Under the pieces are notes generated by a model. That model searched no databases. It had not been told where the DNA came from and saw only the letters and a list, made by a program, of their open reading frames with translations. From assembly GCA_904066235.2 (NCBI GenBank), contig CAJFCV020000002.1, positions 3,038,001-3,102,000 on the forward strand: a stretch of 64,000 bases of DNA, written 5' to 3'. The translations under genes were made by a program, and so were the position numbers. The stretch is from Bursaphelenchus xylophilus. Lineage: Eukaryota > Nematoda > Chromadorea > Rhabditida > Aphelenchoididae. Numbering within the stretch: the stretch's first letter is position 1; the number at the start of each line of letters is the position of its first letter. Below are positions 54,567-64,000 of this stretch, one piece after another.

Positions 54567-54768
54567 CTACTAGTCCGTTCGTAAAGTCGCTGGAATGTTT
54601 TCGGCGACATGCACTCCGCGAAAACGAAATTTCACTTTGCACTGTGAAATTTTTGCCTTTTTGCACAGTGCAATAGGCTTTTTCGAGCTGTCGCTCGCAC
54701 CCTGAGTTTTCTTGCACTGTGCACGTCGCCGAAATCATTCCAGCGACTTTACGAACGGACTAGTAGCT
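54567..54768. mobile_element. MITE with CTACTAGTCCGTTCGTAAAG termini
   Basis: About 200 bp. Both ends read CTACTAGTCCGTTCGTAAAG and GTCGCTGGAATG in inverted order, with three GCACNGTGC palindromes inside. Confidence 0.85.
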
Positions 54769-54858
54769 GCCCGCATTGTGGTTGCCTGTACCATTGCGCG
54801 GAAACAAAGAAACGTTGAAATTCAGGGGCAAAATATGGATTTTTGTGCACATGCACTT

Positions 54859-55017
54859 TATCGGTCTGTCGGGAAAAAAACGGCGGATCGTCGCGCCTCC
54901 GAATCGCCCCTCATCGCTTTGCGACTGCAAGCCGCGGCTCGGGATTTGGTGCGCGACAGCGGCGAGGCGAGACATTTTGATGCGACAATCCGCCGTTATT
55001 TTTCCGACAGATTGATA
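54859..55017. mobile_element. Family M MITE, third subtype (CGGCGGATCG interior)
   Basis: M termini, but the next bases are AACGGCGGATCGTCGCGCC, mirrored by GCGACAATCCGCCGTTATT. Confidence 0.9.
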
Positions 55018-55029
55018 TGAAGTTAATTT

Positions 55030-55184
55030 GACTCTGTCGGGAAAATAATGAGCACAAAGTCTCTGCGCCGATCGTGCCGCTAAAGTGAAAAGAAAATTGA
55101 TTTCACCGCGACACCCTCCATTTTCTCGGCGGCGATGCGATTTTCGATGCGACAGAGTGCTCATTATCTTCCCGACAGACTTAT
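55030..55184. mobile_element. Family M-a MITE, complete
   Basis: 12 bases after the preceding element. Confidence 0.9.
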
Positions 55185-55495
55185 ATTCCTGCAAGACTTC
55201 AAACTTTTTTGCGCCTTTCAACTTTTAACAGTCTTAACGAGTCAAACCACGTCTTTTTTTTGACAATTAAACACTGTAGACGCCTCAAAACATATTTACA
55301 TGTTCCTTTCGTTTTCACGTGAACCCCGGTTTTGTCAGCGCAAATTCCGTCTAGTTTCGAAAAGTTTCTATTCGACTACAATCGAAAAATCACGGTTGAA
55401 ACCAGAAACACGCGTATCTTTGTAGAGTGCAAAGTAAATTAGCGAAATTTCCATCACGGCTGGTGAAGAAGGTTTGGGATTGGAATGTGGAGAGC

Positions 55496-55765
55496 TGGAA
55501 ATGCAAAGTTCTGATTTTGACTAAACTTGGCACCAATGTAATGTATATCAATCAAATATATATTAATTGCTTCGAAGGTATATTTGAGATTCCCAGTTCG
55601 CGCTTTGCAGAAAAAACCAAGATTTTTGGTCAAAAGTTGGAAAAAATGTGACATCTTTTTACCAATTTTTACATGAAAAGTTTCGTACCCATTTCTACCA
55701 TAGTGTAACGTTCACAAAAACAATCAATATTTCTCAAAAGACACTGGCAAAGATATGGCATGCAT
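55496..55765. repeat. Family K left part, diverged
   Basis: AATGCAAAGTTCTGATTTTG, ACTAAACTTGGCACC and CGCGCTTTGCAGAAAAAACC; right end missing. Confidence 0.65.
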
Positions 55766-55849
55766 AGTAGGCCATGGGGAGACTTGACACACATTTTTTG
55801 GATTTTTTGGTAAAGAAAGTTTGAAAAGCAGCCGACATTTACTTTTTAG

Positions 55850-56130
55850 AATGACGATTTTTCTACCATAACCTATTTACATATTAAGATAGAAATTTTT
55901 ACATTGACAGCTCCATGGTTCAGATAGGTACACGCATCCGTTGAATTCATCCACCTCTTTCAAAGTTATGGTAGTTTGTTTTCGAAAAGTGGTCTCTGAA
56001 CCTTTCAAAATGTCTGGTTAACCTTATGGTAACTATTCAAGCCACTTGTACACCAGGAAATGTAATTAGCAACATCTAACTGCCAAATCCATCGTCTGAA
56101 TTTCCTGTTGTATGCAAATGTTGGATGAAT
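55850..56130. repeat. Dispersed repeat, copy 3 of 3
   Basis: Longest copy; ends with TTGTATGCAAATGTTGGATG. Confidence 0.75.
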
Positions 56131-56259
56131 TCCAAGCATACCCGTAATCTCTGCTGTTTTTTACGGGGATTAGTTTGCCTGCAAGTTTGCGCCCGCCGAA
56201 TCAATATCGATTTATACCTACATATGTATTACGTATACAATATATTGTACAAACTTCTT

Positions 56260-58891
56260 TTAGTTAGTTCTATTCTCTTCATCCGCCTGTTGTGTTTCTC
56301 CGTTATTCTCTGCAATAGTTCCTTTGGCATGCAATCTTACGATGACTCCCAAAGCCACTAGCTGAATTGCCGTGAAAATCATGTAAACCCCATATCCAAT
56401 GGCTTGTTGTAGCGGGTAGAACAACAAAGTGGCCAAGAAAGCCGAGAGAAAAGTGAAATTTGAGGCGAAATGAAAGATGGCCCGCTGAAAGCGCCGCTCG
56501 CCAATCACAATCAGGCCGTTGGAGAGCAGGGGCTCGACGAGTGAACTGTGAACTATAAGCGTCAGACTGAAGGTCACGATGAGCAGAAGGGCTGGCCAGG
56601 ATTGCGGAGGTTGAGTCTCCTGGAATGAGGAGTCATTGGAAGTGTTGGACCTATTTCAGTCTGTCGGAAAATGTCTCGCCTCGTCACGGTCGCACACCAA
56701 ATTTGCAGCCGCGGCTAGCCATCGCAAAGCGTTGATGGCCGATTTCAAGGCTCGACAAATCCACATTATTTTCCCGACAGATTGATAGGACACCTACTAC
56801 TACTTACCGCAACAAAAATAGTGGCTGAACAGATCATGCTGATCATGGACAAACATGCAATGCTGAAAATAAGTAGCTTTCTGGGGCTGAAAATTGAACT
56901 CAATCTGAATCCAATGGGCAAACAAAGAGTGGCCATGATGAAGATAATTGCCACAATGAACGTTGAGGACGACTGAAAATAAATTTTTCATCAACGAAGT
57001 GGTAAGAAACTTTGATGATAAAGGCTCTTACTCTATCCACATGCCCAAATCTCAGGAAAATCTCGGTTCCAAACAAGGTAAATGGCCACAAAATTGAGAA
57101 TTGAATGGCGATCACAATGATTCCACTCAGAATGATGTATTTGCGTCCAACATGATCTTGCAACGTCTCTAGCAGAGTGAAGTCAAGCCGATTGCAGCTC
57201 TGCAAAAAGTTGTGAAGACAATAGTTTTAGCTTCATTTACAATGAAAGGCTTGCAAGTGCGACATACGGTTTTTGAAAAAAAAGTTTGCACACGCTTTGT
57301 GCTTACGCCAATTATCATCCGCTGAAAATTTTGACTCGCTAATTGCAAGTGCCGCCGAGAAGTGCCAAAATTTGCAAAAAATGGCTTATTACTGACCACT
57401 TTCGATCTAAAAATCTCGGTAGTTTCTGTAAAGCGCGAGCTACTAATTTCGCATATGCCTTAGAAAGCCTTCATCTAAATTTGTGTTATGTTTTGTCAAA
57501 ATCTGAGTGTGCACTTGCAGCATTTCCTTTGCTGGACTCACTTCTCGATGCAGTCTCTGCATTTCCTCCAAGTTCTCCTCGTGATTTTCCGAATTCTCAT
57601 AATAAAACTTGATGCTTTCCATTGCAAGAGATGTCTCGGCCAAGGACAGCAAATAAACCGGGGTCTCTTTGTAAACCCCGAGGTAAAATGTCAGACTAAA
57701 AATTTACTAAACTAGGGAAGAAATGGCGAGTGATTGAGGTCAATGAAAAACATACCAAAACATATTGAAGACCGCAGGGAAGAGATACAAAAATGGCCAG
57801 GTAAGCTCACTTCCTAACACAAATTTCGACGCCATCACACTTCCGATTACTGTGGAAATCCACGCCGTTGCAGCGGCGACTTTAACAAGGCATCTTCGGG
57901 TAGTTGAGTCCGAGATCTCCTAAACATAGAGTGTAGCGATGTATAACACAAGTAGCAGCAACACTTACATTTATAATTCTCACCAAAAACGAGACTCCAA
58001 GCCCGACGGAGAAGCCGGTTATGGCATGAGAGAAAAACAGCAGTTCAAATAGGTCGTAGTAACTCCACAGGGCCAGAAATGATGAGAAAATAAACAGCAG
58101 CTGACAGAAGATTATACCTTTCCTTCGACTAACCACTTTGGATATCCAGTAAAAGGAGAGTGATCCAAAAAAGGCGAAGATAAAGATGGTGCTAAAAAGT
58201 GTGGTTTTTTTTTAGGTCGGCAATGGAAGTACTCCAAGTGCGACGCTCAGATTTTGATGAAACTTGATACAAGTTTAGAACACTTCTTTTGAAGGTGTAT
58301 ACGAGGCGTCCAGCTCGGGTTTTGCAGAAACAACCGAGGTTTTTAGATCAAAAGTTGGTAAAAACGTAACACTTTTTTGCGAAGTTTGCCATGAAAATTT
58401 TCGTAGCAATACTACTGTAAAGAACAAGTGTTTTTGCTACTAGGGATCACTTACAAAAGATAAATCTAAATTTGAGCCCATTCACATCAATATTTCATCT
58501 TCGCACAGTAAGCTCTCCACCAACCAAATGTCCTTGAACTTACCTGCAAAACGCTCCCCACATCACACTCGACATTGTCGGTCCCATAACAATATTATAA
58601 TGAATCTTCAGACTTCGCCTCATCAATCCATTGATGACGTCATAATTCGCATTTAGCGTGCACAAACTAACAGCGAGCCGGAAAACAGTCCCCAAGACGG
58701 TCATGATTACAGTCAGAGTCGCGTTGGCGGAGGGAAAAATCTCATTTCTCTCGCCTTTTTTATTCAAATTTTCCGAAAAACCGCTCGAAGGCAAGATAAA
58801 TCCAAACAACATGGTGGTAGTGACAAAAAACAAGCAATTAACCAACAATATCCTAGGTAATTACTTGATGTATCTATTACCTAATACCCAT
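56260..58891 (-). CDS. SLC2-like major facilitator (sugar transporter family), about 517 aa
   Basis: Exons join in phase: 58891-58881 (tentative), 58852-58544, 58191-57969, 57919-57756, 57695-57542, 57199-57032, 56972-56808 and 56619-56260 (TAA). About twelve hydrophobic segments are seen. Family marks are VVSRRKG after helix 2 (about 129; usually GRRK), GLGVSFLVRIINVEIS near helix 4 (usually PxYxxEIS), ETPVYLLSLAETSLAM (about 246, the PESPRYLL site) and DHVGRKYIILSG (about 303). The cytoplasmic loop ESIKFYYENSENHEE follows the sugar-porter pattern. Substrate is not predictable. The N-terminus is unsure: the in-phase join to MGI needs a 28-base intron, shorter than nematode introns normally are. 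The tail (HAKGTIAENNGETQQADEEN) is acidic. K fragments and an M-b MITE lie in introns. Confidence 0.85.
56654..56788. mobile_element. Family M-b MITE, left part shortened
   Basis: TTCAGTCTGTCGGAAAATG joins GTCTCGCCTCGTC directly; right end is intact. It lies in the last intron of the transporter, 19 bases past the exon donor. Confidence 0.85.
57250..57535. repeat. Family K element, internally deleted
   Basis: GCAAGTGCGACATACGG to TCTGAGTGTGCACTTGCAGC, in a transporter intron. Confidence 0.7.
58224..58455. repeat. Family K left half
   Basis: GGAAGTACTCCAAGTGCGAC onward; right half missing. In a transporter intron. Confidence 0.8.
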
Positions 58892-59316
58892 CGTGTAATG
58901 AGCGATGGCGACTTCCGAGTTGAAGTGGTTTTTTCGGTCATTTCCGAAGATGGAAAGGGATGATTTTGCGGAAAGAAACAACTCGAAAGGCTTAATTAAT
59001 GTATGCCTTGTACTCTAGAACCTCTATATTAGCCTCTATATATGGCCGTGTGTAAATGGCCATGTACTTTGTGAAGATGCTAATAATACATGCAATAAAC
59101 TCCCAACCAAAAAAACCTCTCTATAGCGAGGACTTATAGAGGACCCACAATTCAATGTTAGCCGAGAAAAATCTCTGGAGAACGGAACTTTTTTATAACG
59201 AATAAATCTTTGTTTCTATGGAATCCCTTTCAGCTTTTGATTACAAACTTTAGAGCTTTTTTTTATTACATGTATATAAGATATATAATATTATAATACT
59301 TTTTTAACAGTGTTTT
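58892..59316. other. Short spacer before the next minus-strand gene
   Basis: About 425 bases from the four-helix gene stop (59317) to the transporter start (58891). No repeat recognised; close enough for shared transcription. Confidence 0.4.
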
Positions 59317-60593
59317 CTAAAAATTTCTGGGCGTTATTCCGTCGAACTGGTCCAACGTCATTTCGGCCTGGCGGATCTTCCGTTTTTTCTGATGAATGCG
59401 ATGTGTTTTCCTTATGAGCAAGTAAATGTAGGCCAAGATCAGTGGGATGATCAACACCACGCCGAATCCGGTCAACAAGCTGGCCCAACCCGCCACCGAC
59501 GCTTGGCGGATCAAGCGGAATGAAGCGAAAATGTAAAACAGAAGGGCCATTGTCTGAAAACTGGCGGTAAGCAACTACACATCAGTCTGTCGGGAAAATA
59601 ATGAGCACACTGTTGCATCGGAAATCGCTGGATTGTCTCGCGGCGAATTCTTGCAAGGACATAAAAGTATTCAAGCCAAAAAGTATTTTTTCTGATATTC
59701 ACTGTTTAATGATGAAAAATTTTCAGCTTCTTTATATCATTGAGTGGTTTTCTATAAATTCTTTCAAAAAAAAATGTTTTTCGCGCTGAATTGGATGACA
59801 TATCAGTCCATCAGGAGAATAATGAGCACAATGTCGCTGTGGCGATCGCGGCGCTGAAGTGAAAAGAAATTTGATTTTTGCCGCAGCACAATTCATTTTC
59901 TCGGCGGCAATACGATTTCCGATGCGGCAAAGTGCTTATAATTTATCAGACAGACTGCTTATATTATTGCGCTGATGCATAACTGTCCGGCGTTTATATT
60001 GCCGCGTTTTTTGTTAGTGAAAATTAGCGCTTTGCGAATTTTTTCATAAAAATAATCTTCTCTATTTAGTTAAATAATATAATAAACAGGTGTGTCGAAA
60101 AAAACAATATTCATATTCGCAATATTATGCTAATCACTTCGAGAAAAGTTGGAAAGCAGCCCAGTCATTTCAATAGAATTGTAATATGATTTACCATCAA
60201 TATATGTTTGAAGTTTTTAAGTCGCACGAAACCCTTACCTGAACCATCATGTAGAAGGAGAAATAACTGGCCTTCTTCACCTTTATCCCAACGAGAATCA
60301 GGATGTAGGCCAGCGTAATCAGCAGCGCGCCCCAAAACCCGGCAGTGTTCCCGTTCATCAAAGCTACCATAATGTTTATCATCGCGGAGAGGAGTAGAGT
60401 TACAGTCGTGTAGAGGGCGACTCTCTAAACATTCAAATCTGCAATTGCCGAAACAATGACCTACATCAACCGGGAATCTTTTCTTGGATTTCTCGGCATG
60501 TTGTGGCGCATCCAAGGCTTCGGATATACTGGAGGTGAGAGAGGAGCCGGACGCGCTGGGTTGGCTGATTTCGGAGACAGTGGGCTCATCCAT
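59317..60593 (-). CDS. Small four-helix membrane protein (183 aa), unrecognised
   Basis: Three exons in phase 0: 60593-60465 (43 codons), 60424-60239 (62) and 59553-59317 with TAG. The N-terminal 43 residues are Ser/Glu-rich and soluble (SEISQPSASGSSLTSS). Two helices follow in exon 2 (LYTTVTLLLSAMINIMVAL, FWGALLITLAYILILVGI) and two in exon 3 (TMALLFYIFASF, WASLLTGFGVVLIIPLILAY). The tail is basic (RKTHRIHQKKRKIRQ). An acceptor (TTTTCAG) at 60611 precedes the ATG. The four-helix, short-loop design recalls small nematode tetraspan or MARVEL-like families, but I see no diagnostic motif. Intron 2 contains two M-a MITEs. Confidence 0.8.
59580..59645. mobile_element. Family M-a left fragment
   Basis: Breaks off after GCATCGGAAATCGC. 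Confidence 0.75.
59801..59958. mobile_element. Family M-a MITE, complete, worn ends
   Basis: TATCAGTCCATCAGGAGAAT at left; right TIR degraded to TTTATCAGACAGACTG. Confidence 0.82.
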
Positions 60594-60795
60594 ATGTGTT
60601 CTGTATGCGGCTGAAAAGAGGGTTGTGAGAGGTTACATAAAAGACATTTCATCGCGCTGTGAAAAAAGAAAGGTCAACTGCGACGCAAGCTTTTTTCATT
60701 GCATTGTCGCTGAAATATGCACGCTAAGGACAATTGCACGATGCAAAAACGAACTAAAAACGACCACAAAAAGCACAGCGCAAAAGTCTACTAAC

Positions 60796-61246
60796 ACGGG
60801 AAGTACCCCAAGTGCGACGCTCAGATTTTATTCAAATTTTGCACACATGTCGGACATCATCTAAGTATCAATTCCTGAAAGTTTTAGCTCGCGCTTTGCA
60901 GGCGCCGCCGAGACATTCGACGATTTTTGTGTGGAGAGAGTACGCCTAACGCGGAGAGCGGTCAGAGAGAAAAACGCTTTTTGGCCATAACTTTGGCAGT
61001 TTCGTGCGGAAAAGATTGATTTTTTGGGGAAACATTACCCTTTATGGTAGAAATAGGCATGAAATTTTTCGTGCCGAAATTCGGAAAAAAGTCCTAAACT
61101 TGGCCGACTTTCGATCTAAAAATCTCGGTTGTTTCTGCAAAGCGCGAGCTAGGATTCTCGCATATATCTTAGAAAAAAATATTCTAAATTTGTGCCAAGT
61201 TTCATCGAAATCTGAGCGTCGCACTTGGGGTACTTCCCCTGTAAAT
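60796..61246. repeat. Family K element, near-consensus, opposite orientation
   Basis: Complete, inverted relative to the 35356 and 4733 copies (right part reads CGACTTTCGATCTAAAAATC). Confidence 0.9.
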
Positions 61247-61392
61247 TAAAACTCTACGAAAATGCTAGTAATTCCATAATGCCGATAGAATTTCGCACAG
61301 TGCGTTTGGTTTTTTTCGAACGCTCCGCTACGACTTTCCAAAATTCAGCACTTTTCGGTGTCGCAAAGTGTCTTTGCGCGACAAAAAATTAA

Positions 61393-61557
61393 TATCAGTC
61401 TGTCGGGAAAATATTGTGGATTTGTCGCGCCTTGGAATCGACCATCATTGCTATGCGACGACTAGCCGCAGCAGGAGATTTGATGCGCGACTGCAAACTT
61501 TTCTTGGCGAAATATTTTGCTGCGACGACATGCCGTTATTTTCCCGACAGACTGATA
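61393..61557. mobile_element. Family M-b MITE, complete
   Basis: Right interior reads CGACATGCCGTTATT, partway to the CCGCCGTTATT subtype at 54859. Confidence 0.88.
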
Positions 61558-62179
61558 ACAACGAAGTGATAATTTGATGCACAGCACGAAAAAAGAAACT
61601 AAAGTGCAAGCTGTAAGTTCAAGAAAGTTATTGTTTTTCGTGTAATTTCCAACAAAGCAACGGCTTCCTTTCCGTTTGATGACCTTGAACGACTTGATTT
61701 CAGCGAAAAATCTAGAAACATTGGCTTGAAAAATCCAAAATTCATTGGCGTTTTTTAAAAATTTTTCAAGATTCATTGCAAAAAATACTTTTTAATAGTA
61801 AAAAATAAAAAAATAATAAAATAAGGTTCCCTTTTTGCAAAACATAAACAAATTTCGCCCTTTTTCCCTTTGACTCCTCTTTACCGAAGCCAATAAGACT
61901 TTGCGAAACCCCCATAACTGGCTCGGAATTCCGGCTTGCCACCACCTTCACCTCCCTCTTCTCCTTCTCCAAATTTTTTTCGGCGAAGAAAGTGAAAATA
62001 TTTGGGAAAAAACGATCAAAATTGGCTTGTGATGTCAGAAAACAGCGACAAGAGGTAGTAAAAAGGATTTTAAAATTGTGGTTTTGGGGGAAATGATGAG
62101 ATTTTTTTGTAAAAAATTGGATTTTTTAGAATTTTTTTATTTTTTTGAAAAAAATCAAAATAAAAAAAATAATAAATTA
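61558..62179. other. No secure gene
   Basis: A minus-strand frame (61972-61766, MEKEKREVKVVASRNSEPVM) looks coding at its start but then becomes hydrophobic low-complexity; no splice partner found. Confidence 0.35.
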
Positions 62180-62492
62180 ACAGGGGAAGTACTCCAAGTG
62201 CGACGATCAGATTTTTATGAAACTTGGCACGAATTTAGAATAATTTTTTCTAAGATATACGTGAGAATCCTAGCTCGTGCTCTGCAGAAACAACCGAGAT
62301 TTTTTAGATCAAAATTCGGCCAAAATTTAGGACTTTTTGCCGAATTGCGGCAAGAAAAGTTTCATGCCCATTTCAACCGTAAAGGATAATGTTCCTACAA
62401 AAAATCAAATCTTTCCGCGCAAAACTCCCAAAGTTATGGCCAAAAAGGTGTTTTCTCTCTGACCGCTCTCCACGTTTAGCGTGCTCTCTCAC

Positions 62493-63212
62493 TAGGGAAG
62501 TGTACAAACGAACCCTCATCAAATGGCAAGTGTTATACACCATTGGAAAGCCCTTGAAAAATGGTGAAAGGTACCATTTTCACTTTTTGCAGAATGCCTT
62601 AGGGCAAAAAATTATAAACGGCTGATTTGTCCCTTAAGTAGTTACAATATCTGCTGTGGGGCAAAATAAATCTTATTTCAAAGCGTTAAATGATACGTAT
62701 TGCTACTAGGTTGGCCTAAGAATTATTATGAAGTTTGGCGCTTGCCAGTAAAACCATTTTACATATGATATTATTTACTGGTTTTAAATACCCATAACGT
62801 GAAAAAACACTTTTCACTTTTTTTAATCTTGAAAAACATGTAAGCTTGATGATTATAACCGTAATCTACCGTTTTCTAGAAAAATTAAAGCGTTTGTAAA
62901 AGTTTAACTCAAATATTTTCCTAACTCTAAAAACGCAAAACGTTTTTGCCCAAGCTGGGAATCGAACCTAGCTTGGTTTGGCTTATCATACTGCACAATT
63001 GAAGCAACCCTCTCCGAGGATTTTTATCCGCTCAAGAGAAAGAAAGATTTTTGTTGCGAAATGACCTAAAAATAATATAATTTACAGTGTGTCGTCGCGG
63101 AAAGGCATTCTGAAAAAAATGAAAATGGTATCTTGCACCATTTTTCAAGGGCTTTCAAATGGTGTATATCACTTGCCATTTGGTGAGGGTTCGTTTGTAC
63201 ACTTCCCTAGTC
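62493..63212. mobile_element. 720-bp DNA element with about 105-bp TIRs and TCA duplication
   Basis: Both ends read CTAGGGAAGTGTACAAACGA and CCATTTTCA with few mismatches over about 105 bases. TCA flanks both sides. No transposase coding region, so non-autonomous. Confidence 0.88.
62940..63015 (-). repeat. tRNA-like (B-box) hairpin inside the nested element
   Basis: On the minus strand CCAAGCTAGGTTCGATTCCC is followed by AGCTTGG. GGTTCGATTCC is a polymerase III B-box, inside a 7-bp stem. Acceptor stem and anticodon arm do not form, so it is not a functional tRNA. Confidence 0.5.
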
Positions 63213-63345
63213 AGGGACAAAAATCGTTCGATATCTCGGCGGCGCCCGCAAACCGCGAGCTAAAACTTTCAGGAATCGATATTTAGTCCATACCCGAGGT
63301 GTGTGCAAAATTTTAAGAAAATCTGAGCGTCGCACTTCCTCTGTA

Positions 63346-64000
63346 AGCAAAGCATGGGTTATTTATAAATATTTATAAATATTCGTCGGTTTATGCTAAT
63401 TTCTGTTAATTCTTCACGGAATCGTGACAATCAGTTGTTCTGTCTATTAAGCGACCCACCCATCTTCTCGCCATAATATCCACGTTTCGTGCGGATATCT
63501 GGTCAGCGCTCGCTGCCAGGGTTTAATAAAATCGTAAAACCCTCTAATGTCTACTGATCTACTGACAATGAGGTGTGCCTGTAATGAACAAGTACTTTTA
63601 CGGGCTGAATGGTTCATCTCAGAAGTGATTGTGAATATCTGCTCTCTAGAGAGTTATGCGGGCAAAGGTGGTAGCCATTGTAAAACCCAGATAATTTTTA
63701 GGACTGAATGGTCAATAGGTCCATATCGGCAAGGATGGACAGTATCTGCTTTTTAGAACGCGCGTAACATGGAAATCTCGCTTTTCTGAGCCTGTGTTGC
63801 AGTATGCGTATTCTTTTGGGGCCATATCTCGAAACATTCCAACAAAAATGGTTTCTTCCAGTGACTTCCACTTCCAATCGGCAGGTAATTGCACAATCGT
63901 TACTGATGCTAATAACACTAGCACTAGTGAAACAAGCCCTCATTAGCCCAGGATTCTCACATTATCACCATCATGAAATAAAAATCTTTAGACAGCTAGT
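63346..64000. other. No gene recognised at the right edge
   Basis: Mixed sequence; minus-strand frames near 63700-63940 have no supporting motif or splice pattern. Confidence 0.4.

Larger units (their letters stand above)
62180..63345. repeat. Family K element split by a nested insertion
   Basis: The left part (62180-62492) and the right part (63213-63345, ending CTGAGCGTCGCACTTCC) continue one K copy around the element at 62493-63212. Confidence 0.9.

Noticed and set aside
61766..61972. Minus frame MEKEKREVKVVASRN...
   Set aside because: Only the first part looks coding; the rest is low complexity. No family or splice evidence.
62940..63015. Functional tRNA gene
   Set aside because: Has a B-box but no acceptor-stem pairing and no proper anticodon loop.

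Overview
The window looks like nuclear DNA of a Caenorhabditis-type nematode. Introns are bounded by GT and TTTTCAG, most coding exons are 100-350 bases, and the gene set is nematode-like: Str-superfamily chemoreceptors, an NRF-6-like membrane protein, KxKxx-tailed UDP-glycosyltransferases and a cuticlin-type ZP protein. Intergenic DNA and introns are packed with small palindromic repeats. All gene models here are hand-spliced: exon joins were chosen so that reading phases agree, without transcript or database support.

Layout. 0.2-1.3 kb: last three exons of an unrecognised + strand gene. 1.9-4.1 kb (-): a receptor-like membrane protein with a long Ser/Pro-rich N-terminal region; a possible first exon lies 5 kb upstream. 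5-11 kb: repeats with at most one weak gene. 11.0-15.5 kb (-): two tandem paralogous chemoreceptors with identical exon plans. 15.5-19.1 kb: repeats. 19.1-21.1 kb (+): an unrecognised four-helix membrane protein. 21.4-23.8 kb (-): a 337-residue protein built of four similar modules, one per exon. 24.7-28.8 kb (-): a nine-exon NRF-6/NDG-4-like acyltransferase-3 protein lacking the usual Arg and His. 28.9-34 kb: decayed, repeatedly duplicated coding pieces. 34-35.8 kb: GGCCCGG-rich blocks and a 450-bp repeat. 35.8-43.4 kb (-): two tandem eight-exon UGT genes. 45.1-46.6 kb (+): a CDGSH iron-sulfur protein. 47-48.9 kb (-): an ECI2-like enoyl-CoA isomerase with a broken inverted copy of its last exon inside intron 2. 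49.2-50.9 kb (-): a short ZP-domain protein. 51-56 kb: repeats, an LTR-like block and MITEs. 56.3-58.9 kb (-): an SLC2-like sugar transporter. 59.3-60.6 kb (-): a small four-helix membrane protein. 60.8-64 kb: repeats, including a nested insertion.

Repeat families used below. Family M: MITEs of about 60-165 bp with TATCAGTCTGTCGGGAAAAT termini. Its subfamilies are M-a (next bases ATGAGCAC, centre rich in TTCACTTCAGCGAC) and M-b (next bases ATGTGGATTTGTCGC, mirrored as AAATCCACATTATT). I count about 44 copies or pieces. The ends are flanked by or begin with TA, as in Tc1/mariner-type MITEs. Family K: about 450 bp, ends CAGGGGAAGTACTCCAAGTG. Family Q: about 210-250 bp palindromes, ends near GATCAGGTCCCCCACTGTA.

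The genes do not form one pathway. Receptors, UGTs, a transporter, NRF-like and cuticle-type proteins suggest an accessory, chromosome-arm-like region. The CDGSH and ECI2-like genes are the conserved housekeeping members.
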